47,558 nt of DNA from Marinobacter halodurans (GTDB lineage: Bacteria; Pseudomonadota; Gammaproteobacteria; Pseudomonadales; Oleiphilaceae): positions 1 to 47,558 of the forward strand of contig NZ_SJDL01000040.1 in assembly GCF_004327985.1 (NCBI RefSeq), written 5' to 3'. Below are positions 16,322 through 26,643 of the stretch, piece by piece. The notes beneath the pieces were generated by a model, which searched no databases, was not told the DNA's origin, and saw only the letters and a list, made by a program, of their open reading frames with translations. The position numbers were made by a program, and so were the translations under genes. How positions within the stretch are numbered: the stretch's first letter is position 1; every line of letters begins with the position of its first letter.

Positions 16322-17851
16322 TTACTGGTCCGAGGTCTTGGACACGGAGTACATATCCGTACGACGATCCTTCAGGTTGGTGACCGAACCTTCGTCACGC
16401 ACCAGCGTCAGTTTTTCCAGGTCCATATCCGAGAACATGATCATCTCGGTGTTGGGCGTGGTCTCCGCCATCACCGCATCGTGAGGGAAAGCGAAGTCCG
16501 ACGGCGAGAAGACCGATGACTGGGCATACTGGACGTCCAGGTTTTCGACCTTGGGCAGGTTGCCCACACTGCCGGTAATCACCACATAGCACTCGTTTTC
16601 GATGGCCCGGGCCTGGGCGCAATGCCGAACCCTCAGGTAGCCGTTCTTGGTGTCGGTCCAGAAGGGCACGCAGATGATATCGACCCCCTGGGCTGCGGCA
16701 ATCCGTCCCAGTTCCGGGAACTCGATGTCGTAACAGATCAGGATGGCAACCCGGCCTGCGTCCGTCTCGAAGACCTCGAACTGGTTGCCGCCTTCGATCA
16801 CCCAGTCCCGGCGCTCGTGCGGCGTGATGTGGATCTTGCGCTGCTCGTCCACACGGCCATCCCGGTGGCAGAGGTAGGAGACGTTGTAGAGCCGTTCATT
16901 GTCCAACAGCGGCATGGAACCGGTGATGATGTTGATGTTGTAGCTCACGGCCATCTCGGACATCTGGTCCCGGAACTGCTGGGTGAAGCCGGCCAGGAAG
17001 CGGATGGCACGGGTCTGGTCCAACTGGTCGGTCAGCCCCATCAGCGGTGCGTTAAAGAACTCCGGGAAGAGGGCAAAGTCGCTCTTGTAGTCGGACAGCG
17101 CGTCGACGAAGTACTCCACCTGCTTGAGGACTTCATCCACGGAAGTGAATTCCCGCATCTGCCACTGGACGGCCCCCATGCGCACCTGGGTCTTGCGGGT
17201 CTTGAGGACCGGCGCCGGCGGTGTGTATAGGATGTTATTCCACTCGAGGAGTGTGGCATAACCCATTGATTTCTGGTCTTCCGGGAGATACTTGTGCATC
17301 AGTCGGGTGACCTGGAAATCGTTGGAGAGCTGGAACGTCAGGATCGGATCGTAGATTTCCTTGCGGTCGACCCGTTCGATGTACTCTGCCGGCGTGAACT
17401 GGTCGGAAAACTTGTAGTAGTTCGGTATCCGGCCGCCGGCCAGGATCGCCCGGAAATTGCGTGACCGACACAGCTCCTTGCGCGCCTCGTAGAGACGCCG
17501 GCCCAACCGGTAACCCCGGTAGTCCGGATGGATGAACACGTCGAGCCCGTAGAGGGCGTCTCCGTCGTCGTTGTGCCAGATCCGCTCGTTCTTGAGGATC
17601 AGGTCGTCATAGGTGTGCGGGTTGCTGAAGCGGTCGTAGTTGACGCAGACCGTCAGGGCGACGGCGATCAGCTCGCCATTGTCCTCGATGCAGATCTGGC
17701 CATCGGGAAACTGTTCCACCAGTTCCTTGATCGTATCCTCGGGCCAGGCGCCGCCAATGTCGTTATAGACAAGATCCATCAGCGCCTTGAGCTGGGGATA
17801 GTCGTCATCGGTCAGGTTGCGGAGATTGAGATGCAGTTCTTCGTGAGCCAT
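16322..17851 (-). CDS. GNAT acetyltransferase - carbon-nitrogen hydrolase fusion
   Basis: 509 residues. An N-terminal GNAT domain (~5-200; acetyl-CoA loop in FIHPDYRGYRLGRRLYEARKEL) precedes a nitrilase-superfamily domain (~225-490). The Glu-Lys-Cys triad is visible: LFPEFF (~262), RKIHI (~338) and ILICYDIEFPE (~372). The partner substrate of this family (an amidase of unknown specificity) is not defined. ATG 17851 has GGGAGA 7 nt upstream; a longer reading to 17986 lacks a site. It is divergent from the chemoreceptor gene. Confidence 0.9.
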   Translation of the reverse strand: MAHEELHLNLRNLTDDDYPQLKALMDLVYNDIGGAWPEDTIKELVEQFPDGQICIEDNGELIAVALTVCVNYDRFSNPHTYDDLILKNERIWHNDDGDALYGLDVFIHPDYRGYRLGRRLYEARKELCRSRNFRAILAGGRIPNYYKFSDQFTPAEYIERVDRKEIYDPILTFQLSNDFQVTRLMHKYLPEDQKSMGYATLLEWNNILYTPPAPVLKTRKTQVRMGAVQWQMREFTSVDEVLKQVEYFVDALSDYKSDFALFPEFFNAPLMGLTDQLDQTRAIRFLAGFTQQFRDQMSEMAVSYNINIITGSMPLLDNERLYNVSYLCHRDGRVDEQRKIHITPHERRDWVIEGGNQFEVFETDAGRVAILICYDIEFPELGRIAAAQGVDIICVPFWTDTKNGYLRVRHCAQARAIENECYVVITGSVGNLPKVENLDVQYAQSSVFSPSDFAFPHDAVMAETTPNTEMIMFSDMDLEKLTLVRDEGSVTNLKDRRTDMYSVSKTSDQ

Positions 17852-18032
17852 CAAGGCGTCTCCCGGGCAGTAGAAGCGTGTAGCAAAGGGTTGCAAAAAA
17901 GGGCGATCAATAAGGGGGTAGCATAACAGATCAAATATGGGCCTTGCGGTATCTCGACATGGGGGCAGCGCCTCCGGTACCGGCATCCTCCCTTCGCCGG
18001 TTGCGCTGTCCGGCCGATTCCAAAATCCCGCC

Positions 18033-18059
18033 TAAAGTTAGGACACCACCGGCCGATCT
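18033..18059 (+). promoter_or_regulatory. Sigma-28 (FliA) promoter for the chemoreceptor
   Basis: TAAAGTTA (18033-18040) and GCCGATCT (18052-18059) are separated by exactly 11 bp, closely matching the FliA consensus TAAAGTTT-N11-GCCGATAA. The chemoreceptor ATG is 155 bp downstream. This ties the receptor to flagellar-class expression. The rest of the 362-bp gap 17852-18213 shows no gene and no riboswitch that I can recognise. Confidence 0.85.
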
Positions 18060-18213
18060 AATAGTCATGGGCGACTACTGTAGGATTGGCCGTCGCCGCT
18101 GGCGCCCGACGCCCCGGGAACCCTGCCGCCGGGTATGCCGGATTGCCGTCGCCGCCACAGACCATGGATGGGACAAGCAACCAATTCCAACGATCAGATC
18201 GGGGACCCCCTTC

Positions 18214-20103
18214 ATGCGCAGTATGTCATTCGGCCAAAAACTGCTGACCGCCGTCGCGATCCTTCTTATTCTCGTGATCAGCACCTATGCCGTCATGGGC
18301 GACCGTCGACTGGTGTCGACGACGGACACCTATGTCAACGCACTGGTTGACGATTCCATTGCCCAGAGTACTGCGAGCATCGCCGAATGGCTCAACAGTC
18401 GATTGGCCATTACCGAGGGCGCTGCCAACGCGCTTCGGCAGATCGACGGTGAGGACCAGGCCCGGGCCATTCTCCAGTCGGCGACCGAGGGCGGCGGTTT
18501 TGAAAACGTCTATGTCGGGCGTGCGGACGGCTACATGCTGATGAAGTCGCCAGCCGACGATGCCACGCTTCCCGACGGTTACGATCCCCGTGTACGGCCC
18601 TGGTACAAGCTCGGCCAGTCCGGGGGAGAGGCCTCGTTCACGGCCCCGTACCAGGATGTCAGCACCCACAACATGATTATCTCGACGGTTGCCCCGGTGA
18701 AATCCGGCACGTTCAAAGGGGTCGTTGGCGGCGATATCACCCTGGAAACCATCGACCGTATCCTGTCGCCGGTCACCCTGGCCAATACCGGGTACGCCAC
18801 GCTGATCAATGACAAGGGCGTGATTCTCTTCCACCCCAACCGCAAGCTGGTCGGCAAGAAGATCGACCAGTTGATCGGCGGCGCTCCGCAGTTGGATGGC
18901 AGCAAGCATATCTATCGCATCAACGATGCGGACTGGCGTGTCAGCTTCCACCCGATCAAGGGGACGCAGGGTGTCGACTGGTACCTGGGCGCCTTCGCCA
19001 ACGACGACAAGATCATGGCCCCGGTGAAATCGGCGCGGATCACCGGCACGATCGTCGCGGTCGTTGGCATCATCGTCACGCTGATCCTGCTCAACATCGG
19101 CGTACGGGTCCTGATGAGACCCGTTCGAAACCTGCGCGATGCGATGAAGAACATCGCCAGTGGCGACGCCGACCTGAGCCAGCGCCTGGATGTCGATACC
19201 AAAGACGAGTTTGGCCAGACTGCCGAGAGCTTCAACGCCTTCATCGGCAATGTGCAGACCGTGGTTCGGGATGTGCAACGCGGTGCGATCGAGCTGCGGG
19301 ACGCGGTCGGATCGCTGCGCCAGACGGCCGGAGCCTCCCGTAACAGTGTGGAAAGTCAGCAGACCGAGATCGACATGGTGGCGACCGCCATCAACGAAAT
19401 GTCGGCGGCCGCCAACGAGATCGCCCAGAATGCCCAGCAGACGGCGGACGCGTCGAATACGGCGGACCAGGATGCCCAGTCCACCCAGGCCACCGTTAAG
19501 GCGTCACGCGATGCGGTCGAGCGCCTGGCAACCGAGATTGGCCAGGCTGCCGAGGTCATCGAAACCCTTGGCAAGGACGTCACCCAGATCAACACGATCC
19601 TGGAAGTCATCCAGGATGTGGCCGAGCAGACCAACCTGCTGGCGCTGAACGCGGCCATCGAAGCGGCCCGGGCCGGTGAGGCCGGTCGCGGGTTTGCCGT
19701 GGTGGCCGATGAAGTGCGCAACCTGGCGCGCCGGACCCACGACAGTACCGAAGAAATCAACGCGATGATCGAACGCCTGCAGAAGGGCGCCGACAACGCC
19801 GTCCACGTCATGCAGGAATCCCGGGCGGTATCCAATGTCAGTATGGAGAAGGCCCAGGATGCGATGGATTCCCTGAACCGGATTGCCGAAGCCATCACGT
19901 CGATCAGCAACATGACCACCCAGATCGCGACGGCCTCCGAGGAACAGACGTCGGTCACCGAAGAGCTGAATGCCTCCATCAACCGCATCGCGGACCAGGG
20001 GCAGGAAGCGGCCGCCGCCACCAGCGAGAACGACATCTACAGCGGCAAGATCGACGAGATCGGTCAATCCCTGCATGACAATGTGGAGCGGTTCAAGGTC
20101 TGA
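18214..20103 (+). CDS. Methyl-accepting chemotaxis protein, double-Cache type
   Basis: 629 residues: first membrane helix ~8-28; a periplasmic dCache domain ~34-265 (the [20 protein letters not shown] and [20 protein letters not shown] motifs are typical); second helix ~273-293; HAMP ~294-350; a signalling hairpin with its tip at ~470-510 ([20 protein letters not shown]). The ATG at 18214 is chosen over upstream starts because the predicted helix begins right after it, and GGGGA lies 9 nt upstream. It senses a small ligand, perhaps an amino or organic acid. The C-terminus (NVERFKV) has no CheR-binding pentapeptide. Confidence 0.93.
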   Translation: MRSMSFGQKLLTAVAILLILVISTYAVMGDRRLVSTTDTYVNALVDDSIAQSTASIAEWLNSRLAITEGAANALRQIDGEDQARAILQSATEGGGFENVYVGRADGYMLMKSPADDATLPDGYDPRVRPWYKLGQSGGEASFTAPYQDVSTHNMIISTVAPVKSGTFKGVVGGDITLETIDRILSPVTLANTGYATLINDKGVILFHPNRKLVGKKIDQLIGGAPQLDGSKHIYRINDADWRVSFHPIKGTQGVDWYLGAFANDDKIMAPVKSARITGTIVAVVGIIVTLILLNIGVRVLMRPVRNLRDAMKNIASGDADLSQRLDVDTKDEFGQTAESFNAFIGNVQTVVRDVQRGAIELRDAVGSLRQTAGASRNSVESQQTEIDMVATAINEMSAAANEIAQNAQQTADASNTADQDAQSTQATVKASRDAVERLATEIGQAAEVIETLGKDVTQINTILEVIQDVAEQTNLLALNAAIEAARAGEAGRGFAVVADEVRNLARRTHDSTEEINAMIERLQKGADNAVHVMQESRAVSNVSMEKAQDAMDSLNRIAEAITSISNMTTQIATASEEQTSVTEELNASINRIADQGQEAAAATSENDIYSGKIDEIGQSLHDNVERFKV

Positions 20104-20118
20104 TCGACGGAATAATGG

Positions 20119-21066
20119 TCAGTCGTTGGGCGAGGGCCGGGCTCCCGGCTCCTCGCCCAGGTGGACCCGGACCTTTGTGTTCTGGAGTACATCCTTGCCG
20201 ACCCCCTGCATGCCGCCCGGCAGCCAGGGATTTCCCAGATGGAAGACATGGCGACCGGAAAGGTTGAGTGCCTCGATGGGCTGGGTGTAGTAGGTATTCA
20301 TGAACTCGGCGAAACTGCCGTCGGCGATGGCACGCTCCAGACCCAGTTGGATCCGGACGGCCAGGCCGATGTCCTGGCGCCCGACAAAGAAATAGTTGGG
20401 CATGGTATAGGTGAACAGCAGGTTGGGCTCGATGACCAGGTTCTCATCCCGCCGCAAAGCCAGGTCGTAATACACTTCACTGACGCCCCGCGCAAAGCAC
20501 TCGAAGCGTCCCCCCTCAAGCATGTCGAACAGGGTTTCAAACCCGGGATGGGTCACCACATCCAGGCCATTGGCTTCCAGGATTCGGGTGTCCGGCCAAT
20601 GGCGTCCCTGGCCGAACCGGATGTGCCTTTCCCGGACGTCTGCAAGCCGGGTGATACCCTTGAACCGGGGCAGCATGTCCCGGGTCGTCACGCAGACGCG
20701 ATATCCAAGCAGGCCGCCGTCGATCGGGATGGTGACCGCCAGGAGATCGTCTTCCCTTTCCGGGGACGCGGCGACATTGGCCACCTGGACCGCCCGCGAA
20801 TTGTTGTTTGCCAGCTCTCTCAATGCCCGTCCCTGGTTCATTTCCGGACTGCGCTTGAGAGTATATGAGCCGTACTCCGGCGTCTTCGTCAGCGCCAGGT
20901 CGAGCAGGGCCTGAATGGCAGGGCTGTCGTAGTTGCGGTACCAGAGGATAATCTGTTGAGGTATCTGTGAATCTGCCAGGGGAGCGGCCTGCACCGGCAG
21001 GATAAGAGCAACTGCAACAGGCAGCGCCTGGCCGAGCGAGGCCAGAAGGAGACGGATAGACCGCAT
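20119..21066 (-). CDS. Periplasmic SBP_bac_3-like binding protein
   Basis: 315 residues with a signal peptide (MRSIRLLLASLGQALPVAVALILPVQA). The body resembles the family-3 solute-binding fold: FKGITRLADVRERHIRFGQG, EANGLDVVTHPGFETLFDMLEGGRFECFARG and RIQLGLERAIADGSFAEFM. No permease is adjacent, so it may be an orphan sensor rather than a transporter part. ATG 21066 fits the signal peptide; a GTG at 21114 would add 16 residues. Its 3' end carries a strong hairpin (20128-20158). Confidence 0.75.
   Translation of the reverse strand: MRSIRLLLASLGQALPVAVALILPVQAAPLADSQIPQQIILWYRNYDSPAIQALLDLALTKTPEYGSYTLKRSPEMNQGRALRELANNNSRAVQVANVAASPEREDDLLAVTIPIDGGLLGYRVCVTTRDMLPRFKGITRLADVRERHIRFGQGRHWPDTRILEANGLDVVTHPGFETLFDMLEGGRFECFARGVSEVYYDLALRRDENLVIEPNLLFTYTMPNYFFVGRQDIGLAVRIQLGLERAIADGSFAEFMNTYYTQPIEALNLSGRHVFHLGNPWLPGGMQGVGKDVLQNTKVRVHLGEEPGARPSPND
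20128..20158. other. Strong hairpin at the 3' end of the binding-protein gene
   Basis: GGGCGAGG-GCCGGG pairs with CCCGGC-T-CCTCGCCC, 14 bp with one bulge, inside the last codons of the minus-strand gene and just past the chemoreceptor stop. No T-run follows on either strand. It may act as a shared transcript end between convergent genes. Confidence 0.45.
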
Positions 21067-21255
21067 GGGCCTTCGCAGGATCGGCCCCAATGAAAATCCC
21101 CGGTGTGACAACACAGCACGTCCTATGCGGTACCACTTGCTTCAGTGTAGCGGCTTTAACCAACTGGACTGCCAGTGAATCATTAAATGATGCTAAAAGT
21201 TGTTTGCCGGGTCCCATTTTGGGAATCTGCGACCAACCACGGGAGGAAGCAGCCG

Positions 21256-21813
21256 ATGAAGAATCGTTTGATCGCAATGACCGGCGACTGGCTGGCCGGA
21301 CTGGACCCGGAGGCCGGTCTGGAAAAGCCGTTGAACTGGCTGCAGCGCCAGGGAGGCATCCGTATGGTGAATCGGCTGGTCGGCCTGTCGATCCCGTTCG
21401 CCACCCGCAACCGGTTTCGGGTCGAGGCCGTTAGCCGGGGTTACGTGCGGGCACGCATTGCGCTCAAGGGGAACCATAATCACTTTGGCAGCCTCTACGC
21501 CGGCGCCTACTTCCTGGTGGCGGAAATTCCGGGTGGGGTGATGACGCTGTTCGATCTCGGGCCGGATTACATCCCCATCCTCAAGGAGATGTCGCTGCAA
21601 TTTCTGGAACCAGCCAACAGTGACGTGACCATTGAATTGAGCATGTCCGAAACCACACGCCAAGCGATCCAGGCGGATGCGGACACCACAGGCCGTGCGG
21701 CCTTTACGCTGGAAGGCGAACTGAAAGACGAATCCGGCACCCTGGTCGCCCGTTCAGTAGCGCATTACCGGGTGCGGAAGAAAGGATTTGAGCAAGCCAT
21801 TGGCCACTCGTAG
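21256..21813 (+). CDS. DUF4442 hotdog-fold thioesterase-like protein
   Basis: 185 residues from ATG 21256, preceded by GGAGGAAG. The DUF4442 hotdog core is recognisable: GYVRARIALKGNHNHFGSLYAGAYFLVAEIPGG and LKEMSLQFLEPANSDVTIEL. The family resembles acyl-CoA thioesterases, but its activity is largely uncharacterised. Single gene; a REP-type pair follows immediately, overlapping the last codon. Confidence 0.85.
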   Translation: MKNRLIAMTGDWLAGLDPEAGLEKPLNWLQRQGGIRMVNRLVGLSIPFATRNRFRVEAVSRGYVRARIALKGNHNHFGSLYAGAYFLVAEIPGGVMTLFDLGPDYIPILKEMSLQFLEPANSDVTIELSMSETTRQAIQADADTTGRAAFTLEGELKDESGTLVARSVAHYRVRKKGFEQAIGHS

Positions 21814-21979
21814 ATTGGGCTGACGCAGGAAGCCCAACAGGCGCTATCCCGAAGACAAAGCTTTAATGCCCAACGGTTGTGGCCAGTCGCCGGAAATGGA
21901 TGGTGCCTTAAAGAGGTCCGCAATCCGGAAATATTGTGATGCCTGGACACCAATTGTGGGCTTCCTGCGTCAGCCCACA
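21810..21979. repeat. Diverged REP pair, family 1
   Basis: 21810-21839 begins GTAG and continues ATTGGGCTGACGCAGGAAGC; 21955-21979 is its imperfect inverted partner (TGTGGGCTTCCTGCGTCAGC) lacking the terminal CTAC. The family matches 7630-7774 at most positions. They frame the gap between the DUF4442 and recQ genes. Confidence 0.7.
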
Positions 21980-21998
21980 CCGGGTTACCTGTGAGAGC

Positions 21999-23840
21999 TC
22001 AGTCCAGCGTCCCGAGCACCTCGAGAAACTTCTCGCCATATTTCTCCAGCTTTGCCGCGCCGATGCCGCTGATTTCGCCCATGGCATCGAGATCACGCGG
22101 CTTCTGTTCGAGCATGGCGAGCAGGGTGGCATCGTGGAAGATGACGTACGGTGGAACGCCCTGTTCGTCGGCCAGCTCCTTGCGGCGCGCGCGGAGTTTT
22201 TCCCAGCCCTCGGGATCGCTGACCACCAACTGGCGCTTACTGCCGGAGCTGCCCTTGCTGGTTTTCCGGCGTTCCGGATCCTGGCGCAGCCAGACCGTCT
22301 CCTCGCCGCGGAGCAGGGGGCGGCAGTTCTCGGTCAGGCTGAGAGCGCCGTAGCCTTCCGCATCGGCCTGCAGCGAGCCGTTGGCCACCAGTTGGCGGAA
22401 TACGCTCTTCCATTGGCGGGCAGACAGGTCGGCACCAATGCCGAAGGTGCTGACCTTGTCGTGCCCCATACTGCGGATGCGATCGTTGTCCACGCCGCGC
22501 AGTACGTCGATGAGGTAGTTGACGCCGAATCGCTGACCGGTCCGGAACACGCAGGACAGGGCCTTTTGGACCGCTACGGTGGCGTCCCAGGTTTTCGGCG
22601 GCTCAAGGCAGGTGTCGCAGTTACCGCAAGGTTCCGGCAGTTCATCACCGAAGTAGCGCAGCAGAACCTGGCGGCGGCAGTCCACGACCTCACAGAGCCC
22701 CAGCATCGCATCCAGCTTCTGGCGCTCGACGCGCTTGAAATGATCACTCCCCGGAGAGGATTCCAGCATCTGCCGCAGCTTGATCACATCCTGCAACCCG
22801 TACACCATCCAGGCATTGGAAGGGGCACCGTCACGCCCGGCCCGGCCGGTCTCCTGGTAGTAGGCTTCGATGCTCTTGGGCAGGTCGAGGTGGGCCACGA
22901 AGCGCACGTCCGGTTTGTCGATCCCCATGCCAAAGGCGATGGTGGCCACGATGATGATGCCGTCTTCCCGCAGGAATCGCTCCTGATGCGCCGCCCGCAT
23001 ATCGGCCGGCAGCCCCGCGTGATAGGGCAGTGCCGCGTAGCCCTTGTCGCTCAGCATCTTCGCGGTGGCTTCCACCTTGTTGCGCGACAGGCAATAGACA
23101 ATCCCGGAGTCACCCTGATGTTCTTCTTTAATAAATGCCAATAATTGCTTGTTGGCATTGTCTTTTTCGGTAATTCTGTACTGGATATTGGGGCGATCGA
23201 AACTGCTGATAAAATGCCGGGCGCCGGTCAGGTGCAGGCGCTCGGCGATTTCCTTCCGGGTCCGCTCATCGGCGGTGGCGGTGAGGGCAATGCGTGGGAT
23301 GCTCGGGAATTCCCGCTCCAGCATGTCCAGCGACAGGTAGTCTTCCCGGAAATCATGCCCCCACTGGGACACGCAATGCGCCTCATCGATCGCGAACAGC
23401 GACAGCGGTGCCTGGTGCAGCAGTTGCTGCATGCGCGGCTGGAGCAGACGCTCCGGCGCACAGTAGAGGAGGTCCAGTTCGCCCTGGACCAGGGCGTTCT
23501 CGATGCCCCGGGCTTCATCCGGCCACTGGGTGGAATTCAGGAAGGCGGCACGAACACCCGCCTGGTTCAGTGCCGCAACCTGGTCCTGCATCAGGGCAAT
23601 CAGGGGCGAGATTACGATCCCGACGCCCGGCCGCACCACCGCGGGCACCTGGTAACACAGGGATTTACCGCCACCGGTGGGCATCAGCACCAAGGCGTCT
23701 TCGCCCTGGAGCAACGCCTCGACCACGTCGCCCTGGAGCGGGCGGAAATCCTCGAAACCGAAGGTGTCGTGCAGCACCGTCTGGGCACGGGCTTTCAGGC
23801 TCTCGGGATCGGTGGCCGGTGGTCTCTCGGTCAGGGTCAT
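21999..23840 (-). CDS. recQ: ATP-dependent DNA helicase RecQ
   Basis: 613 residues, normal length. Walker [20 protein letters not shown] box [17 protein letters not shown], motif [11 protein letters not shown], the zinc-binding cysteines ([15 protein letters not shown]...CGNCDTCL), the winged-helix domain and a C-terminal HRDC domain ([20 protein letters not shown]) are all present. It unwinds recombination intermediates and stalled forks. The ribosome site is weak. Monocistronic by appearance. Confidence 0.96.
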   Translation of the reverse strand: MTLTERPPATDPESLKARAQTVLHDTFGFEDFRPLQGDVVEALLQGEDALVLMPTGGGKSLCYQVPAVVRPGVGIVISPLIALMQDQVAALNQAGVRAAFLNSTQWPDEARGIENALVQGELDLLYCAPERLLQPRMQQLLHQAPLSLFAIDEAHCVSQWGHDFREDYLSLDMLEREFPSIPRIALTATADERTRKEIAERLHLTGARHFISSFDRPNIQYRITEKDNANKQLLAFIKEEHQGDSGIVYCLSRNKVEATAKMLSDKGYAALPYHAGLPADMRAAHQERFLREDGIIIVATIAFGMGIDKPDVRFVAHLDLPKSIEAYYQETGRAGRDGAPSNAWMVYGLQDVIKLRQMLESSPGSDHFKRVERQKLDAMLGLCEVVDCRRQVLLRYFGDELPEPCGNCDTCLEPPKTWDATVAVQKALSCVFRTGQRFGVNYLIDVLRGVDNDRIRSMGHDKVSTFGIGADLSARQWKSVFRQLVANGSLQADAEGYGALSLTENCRPLLRGEETVWLRQDPERRKTSKGSSGSKRQLVVSDPEGWEKLRARRKELADEQGVPPYVIFHDATLLAMLEQKPRDLDAMGEISGIGAAKLEKYGEKFLEVLGTLD

Positions 23841-24073
23841 AGGGTTTCAGGACGGCAGATGAATGGAAGGCGAGAAGGATACCAGAGACGGGGCCTTTTT
23901 CTCACCGTCGGGGACGGTACAATGTCGCCCTTTGATCTGGCGCGGTAGAATGGCGCCACCTAAACTTGCCGACAGGTTTCGAATCGATGGCGCCATAGTC
24001 GCCCGCACGGAACCTTGGCATGGACGGGCATAGCTGCGGTTTTCGCCCCAAAAAAATTTCCAACAAGGACACC

Positions 24074-25267
24074 ATGCAGGATTTCGATGCAATTCGGCCG
24101 TACCGGGATGACGAAACCCCGGGTGCCATCCGCCGCCTGATCAATGATCCGGAGTTCCTGACGCTCATAGGCCGTTTCAAGGCGCCCACCATGACCCGCC
24201 TGGCGCCCGCAGTGACCCGGTTCTGGATCAGCCGCTGGCTGAAACGCGAGTTCGGCAGTGTGGATTCCATTGGCAGACTGCAGGCACGCCTCCATCCGCT
24301 TGTCGGCCAGCTGATCGAGCGGACCACAACGCGGCTGACCCACTCCGGCCTCGATCGGCTGGATAAGGACACCGCGTACCTGTTCATCTCCAACCACCGG
24401 GACATCGTGTTCGACCCGATGGTGGTGAATTTCCTGCTGCACGAGAACAAGGAGCAGACCACGCGCATCGCCATCGGCGATAACCTGCTGCAGAACCGGC
24501 TTTTCGCGGAGATGATGCGCCTGAACAAGAGCTTCGTGGTCAAGCGCAGCATGTCGAGCCCACGGGAGATGCGGGACGCCTACCAGACCCTGTCGGCGTT
24601 CATCCATCACTCGATCGAGGACAACCAGAGCATCTGGATTGCGCAGCGGGAAGGCCGTGCCAAGGATGGACTGGACCTGACGGATCCGGCCATCATCAAG
24701 ATGTTCTACATGAGCCAGAAGAAATCCGGCGTCAGCTTTGCCGAATCGATGAACCGGCTTCGCATCGTGCCGGTTTCGATCGCCTATGAGTACGACCCCT
24801 GCGACATGCCCAAGGCCCGGGAGCTGGAAGCACGGGCAAGAACCGGCTCCTACCAGAAGCATGCTGACGAGGATACCGACCAGATCGTGCAGGGACTGAC
24901 CGGCTTCAAGGGGCACGTGCACGTGCATTTCGGTGCCCCCATCACCGACTCGCCGGATACGGCGAAAGAGCTGGCTGCGCGCATCGACGACGACATGCAC
25001 CGTCACTATCACTTGCATGCCTCCAACCTCATTGCCTACGACATGAGCCAGGTGAACCAATTGAGCCACCAGACGGAACCCCAGGTTCCGGAAACGATCG
25101 AAACCGCAGAAGCCTGGTCACCGGCGGATATCGAAGCGGCACGGGCCGAACTGGAGCGGCGACTGGCCGCCGCCGACCGGGCGTTGCATCCGTTCCTGCT
25201 GGCGATGTATGCCAACCCGGTAAACAGTATGCTTAAAGCCATGGCGCCACCGTTGACCGACAGCTGA
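24074..25267 (+). CDS. PlsC-like glycerolipid acyltransferase
   Basis: 397 residues. The acyltransferase block I motif is FISNHRDIVFDP (NHxxxxD); the following GDNLLQNRLFAEMMRLNKSFVVKRSM and IWIAQREGRAKDG correspond to blocks II and III. ATG 24074 follows AAGGA by 5 nt. Longer than E. coli PlsC, it resembles the cytoplasmic acyltransferases of unclear substrate found in many marine gammaproteobacteria. The acpH stop-to-start distance is only 7 bp, so the two are probably one transcript. Confidence 0.85.
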   Translation: MQDFDAIRPYRDDETPGAIRRLINDPEFLTLIGRFKAPTMTRLAPAVTRFWISRWLKREFGSVDSIGRLQARLHPLVGQLIERTTTRLTHSGLDRLDKDTAYLFISNHRDIVFDPMVVNFLLHENKEQTTRIAIGDNLLQNRLFAEMMRLNKSFVVKRSMSSPREMRDAYQTLSAFIHHSIEDNQSIWIAQREGRAKDGLDLTDPAIIKMFYMSQKKSGVSFAESMNRLRIVPVSIAYEYDPCDMPKARELEARARTGSYQKHADEDTDQIVQGLTGFKGHVHVHFGAPITDSPDTAKELAARIDDDMHRHYHLHASNLIAYDMSQVNQLSHQTEPQVPETIETAEAWSPADIEAARAELERRLAAADRALHPFLLAMYANPVNSMLKAMAPPLTDS

Positions 25268-25274
25268 TCCCACC

Positions 25275-25901
25275 ATGAATCACCTCGCGCACCTTTTCCT
25301 GGCACAGCCGACGACACCCTCCCGCGTTGGCAACCTGCTGGGAGATTTTGCCCGGGGTGTGCGGACGGAGGCGTTGCCGGCGCCCGTCCGCCAGGGCCTG
25401 CAAAACCACTGGGCGGTGGACGCCTATACCGATCGCCATCCTGAGGTCATGGCTTCCAAGGCTCTGTTCTCATCCCGCCGCCGGCGTTTCGCCGGCATCG
25501 CGCTGGACGTGCTCTACGATCATTTCCTGATCCGCCATTGGTCCAGGTTCGCAACCGTTGATTTCGACGCCTTCGTAACCCGGGCCTATGCCGATCTTGA
25601 AGCCGGAGAGCACCTGATGCCGGCGTCCATGGCCACGGTTGTGGAACGGATGATCCGACATGACTGGTTTGATGCCTACCGGGACCTGGAACAGGTAGGC
25701 TTTGCGCTGGACCGGATCGCTGGCCGCATCCGTTTTGCGAACCGGTTTGAGGGCGTTATCGAAGAGATCTGGCAGCACGACAGCGAGTTGGAAGCGCATT
25801 TCCTGGCTTTCCTGCCGGACCTGATTGCCCATGTCCAGGCCCGAAGCCTGGAACAGCCGGCTGAGCCCGTGCCCGGTGAGCCGTGGCACTGGATTCGGTA
25901 G
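25275..25901 (+). CDS. acpH: Acyl carrier protein phosphodiesterase
   Basis: 208 residues. The AcpH start MNHLAHLFLAQPTTPSRVGNLLGDF, followed by HWAVDAYTDRHPEV and LDVLYDHFLIRHW, contains the His and Asp residues of this HD-like family. It removes the phosphopantetheine arm from holo-ACP. It follows the acyltransferase gene by 7 bp, giving a lipid-metabolism context. The ribosome site is weak, suggesting translational coupling. Confidence 0.92.
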   Translation: MNHLAHLFLAQPTTPSRVGNLLGDFARGVRTEALPAPVRQGLQNHWAVDAYTDRHPEVMASKALFSSRRRRFAGIALDVLYDHFLIRHWSRFATVDFDAFVTRAYADLEAGEHLMPASMATVVERMIRHDWFDAYRDLEQVGFALDRIAGRIRFANRFEGVIEEIWQHDSELEAHFLAFLPDLIAHVQARSLEQPAEPVPGEPWHWIR

Positions 25902-25948
25902 ACTGCCGACACATCCCTAATCCTGAAAATCAACGTTGTGAGGTAACT

Positions 25949-26614
25949 GTGACCACACTCAAGACCATAGAACTCGAAACCCGACCCAACCCCGATGCGG
26001 CCGTCATCTGGCTGCACGGCCTGGGTGCCAGCGGCCACGATTTCGAACCGGTGGTGCCCGAGCTGCGGTTGCCGCAGGATGCGGGCGTGCGGTTCATCTT
26101 TCCTCACGCACCCAACCTGCCGGTGACCATCAACGGTGGGATGCATATGCCGGCCTGGTATGACATCAAGGCCATGGATATCGACCGCACTGTCGACGAA
26201 GAACAGCTGCGCAAGTCGGCGGATGCCATCGTCGAACTGATCGAACAGGAAATCGACCGGGGCATCGACAGCCGACGGATTGTCATCGCCGGCTTCTCGC
26301 AGGGCGGGGCGGTGGCCTATGAGGTGGGCCTGAGTTATGACAAGCCTCTGGCGGGCATTCTCGGCCTGTCCACCTACTTCGCGACGGCCGGTAGCATCCA
26401 GCCATCCGAGGCCAATCGCCGCATTCCCATCCGGATCTACCACGGCACCCACGATCCGATGGTGCCGGAAAGCCTGGGCAGGAAGAGCGTCCAGGCATTG
26501 CAGGACATGGGCTACGACGTCAGCTATGAAACCTACCCGATGGATCACAGCGTTTGCCTGGAGGAGATCCTGGATATTGGCCAGTTTCTCCGCAAGCACC
26601 TGAACCTGGGCTGA
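25949..26614 (+). CDS. Alpha/beta-hydrolase carboxylesterase (phospholipase/carboxylesterase family)
   Basis: 221 residues from GTG 25949, with GAGG ~5 nt upstream. The fold signs are AAVIWLHGLGASGHDF (oxyanion strand), nucleophile elbow GFSQGGAVA, the acid in HGTHDPMVP and the catalytic His in PMDHSV. This is the bacterial carboxylesterase/acyl-protein-thioesterase-like family, cytosolic, with broad short-acyl esterase activity. It lies 47 bp past acpH on the same strand. Confidence 0.92.
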   Translation: MTTLKTIELETRPNPDAAVIWLHGLGASGHDFEPVVPELRLPQDAGVRFIFPHAPNLPVTINGGMHMPAWYDIKAMDIDRTVDEEQLRKSADAIVELIEQEIDRGIDSRRIVIAGFSQGGAVAYEVGLSYDKPLAGILGLSTYFATAGSIQPSEANRRIPIRIYHGTHDPMVPESLGRKSVQALQDMGYDVSYETYPMDHSVCLEEILDIGQFLRKHLNLG

Positions 26615-26643
26615 TCGTCGTGTTTTTCCGCAGACGCTCCAGG

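Noticed and set aside
18060-18213. c-di-GMP riboswitch in the chemoreceptor leader
   Set aside because: I could not find the conserved GEMM core or a paired stem; the leader is long but unassigned.
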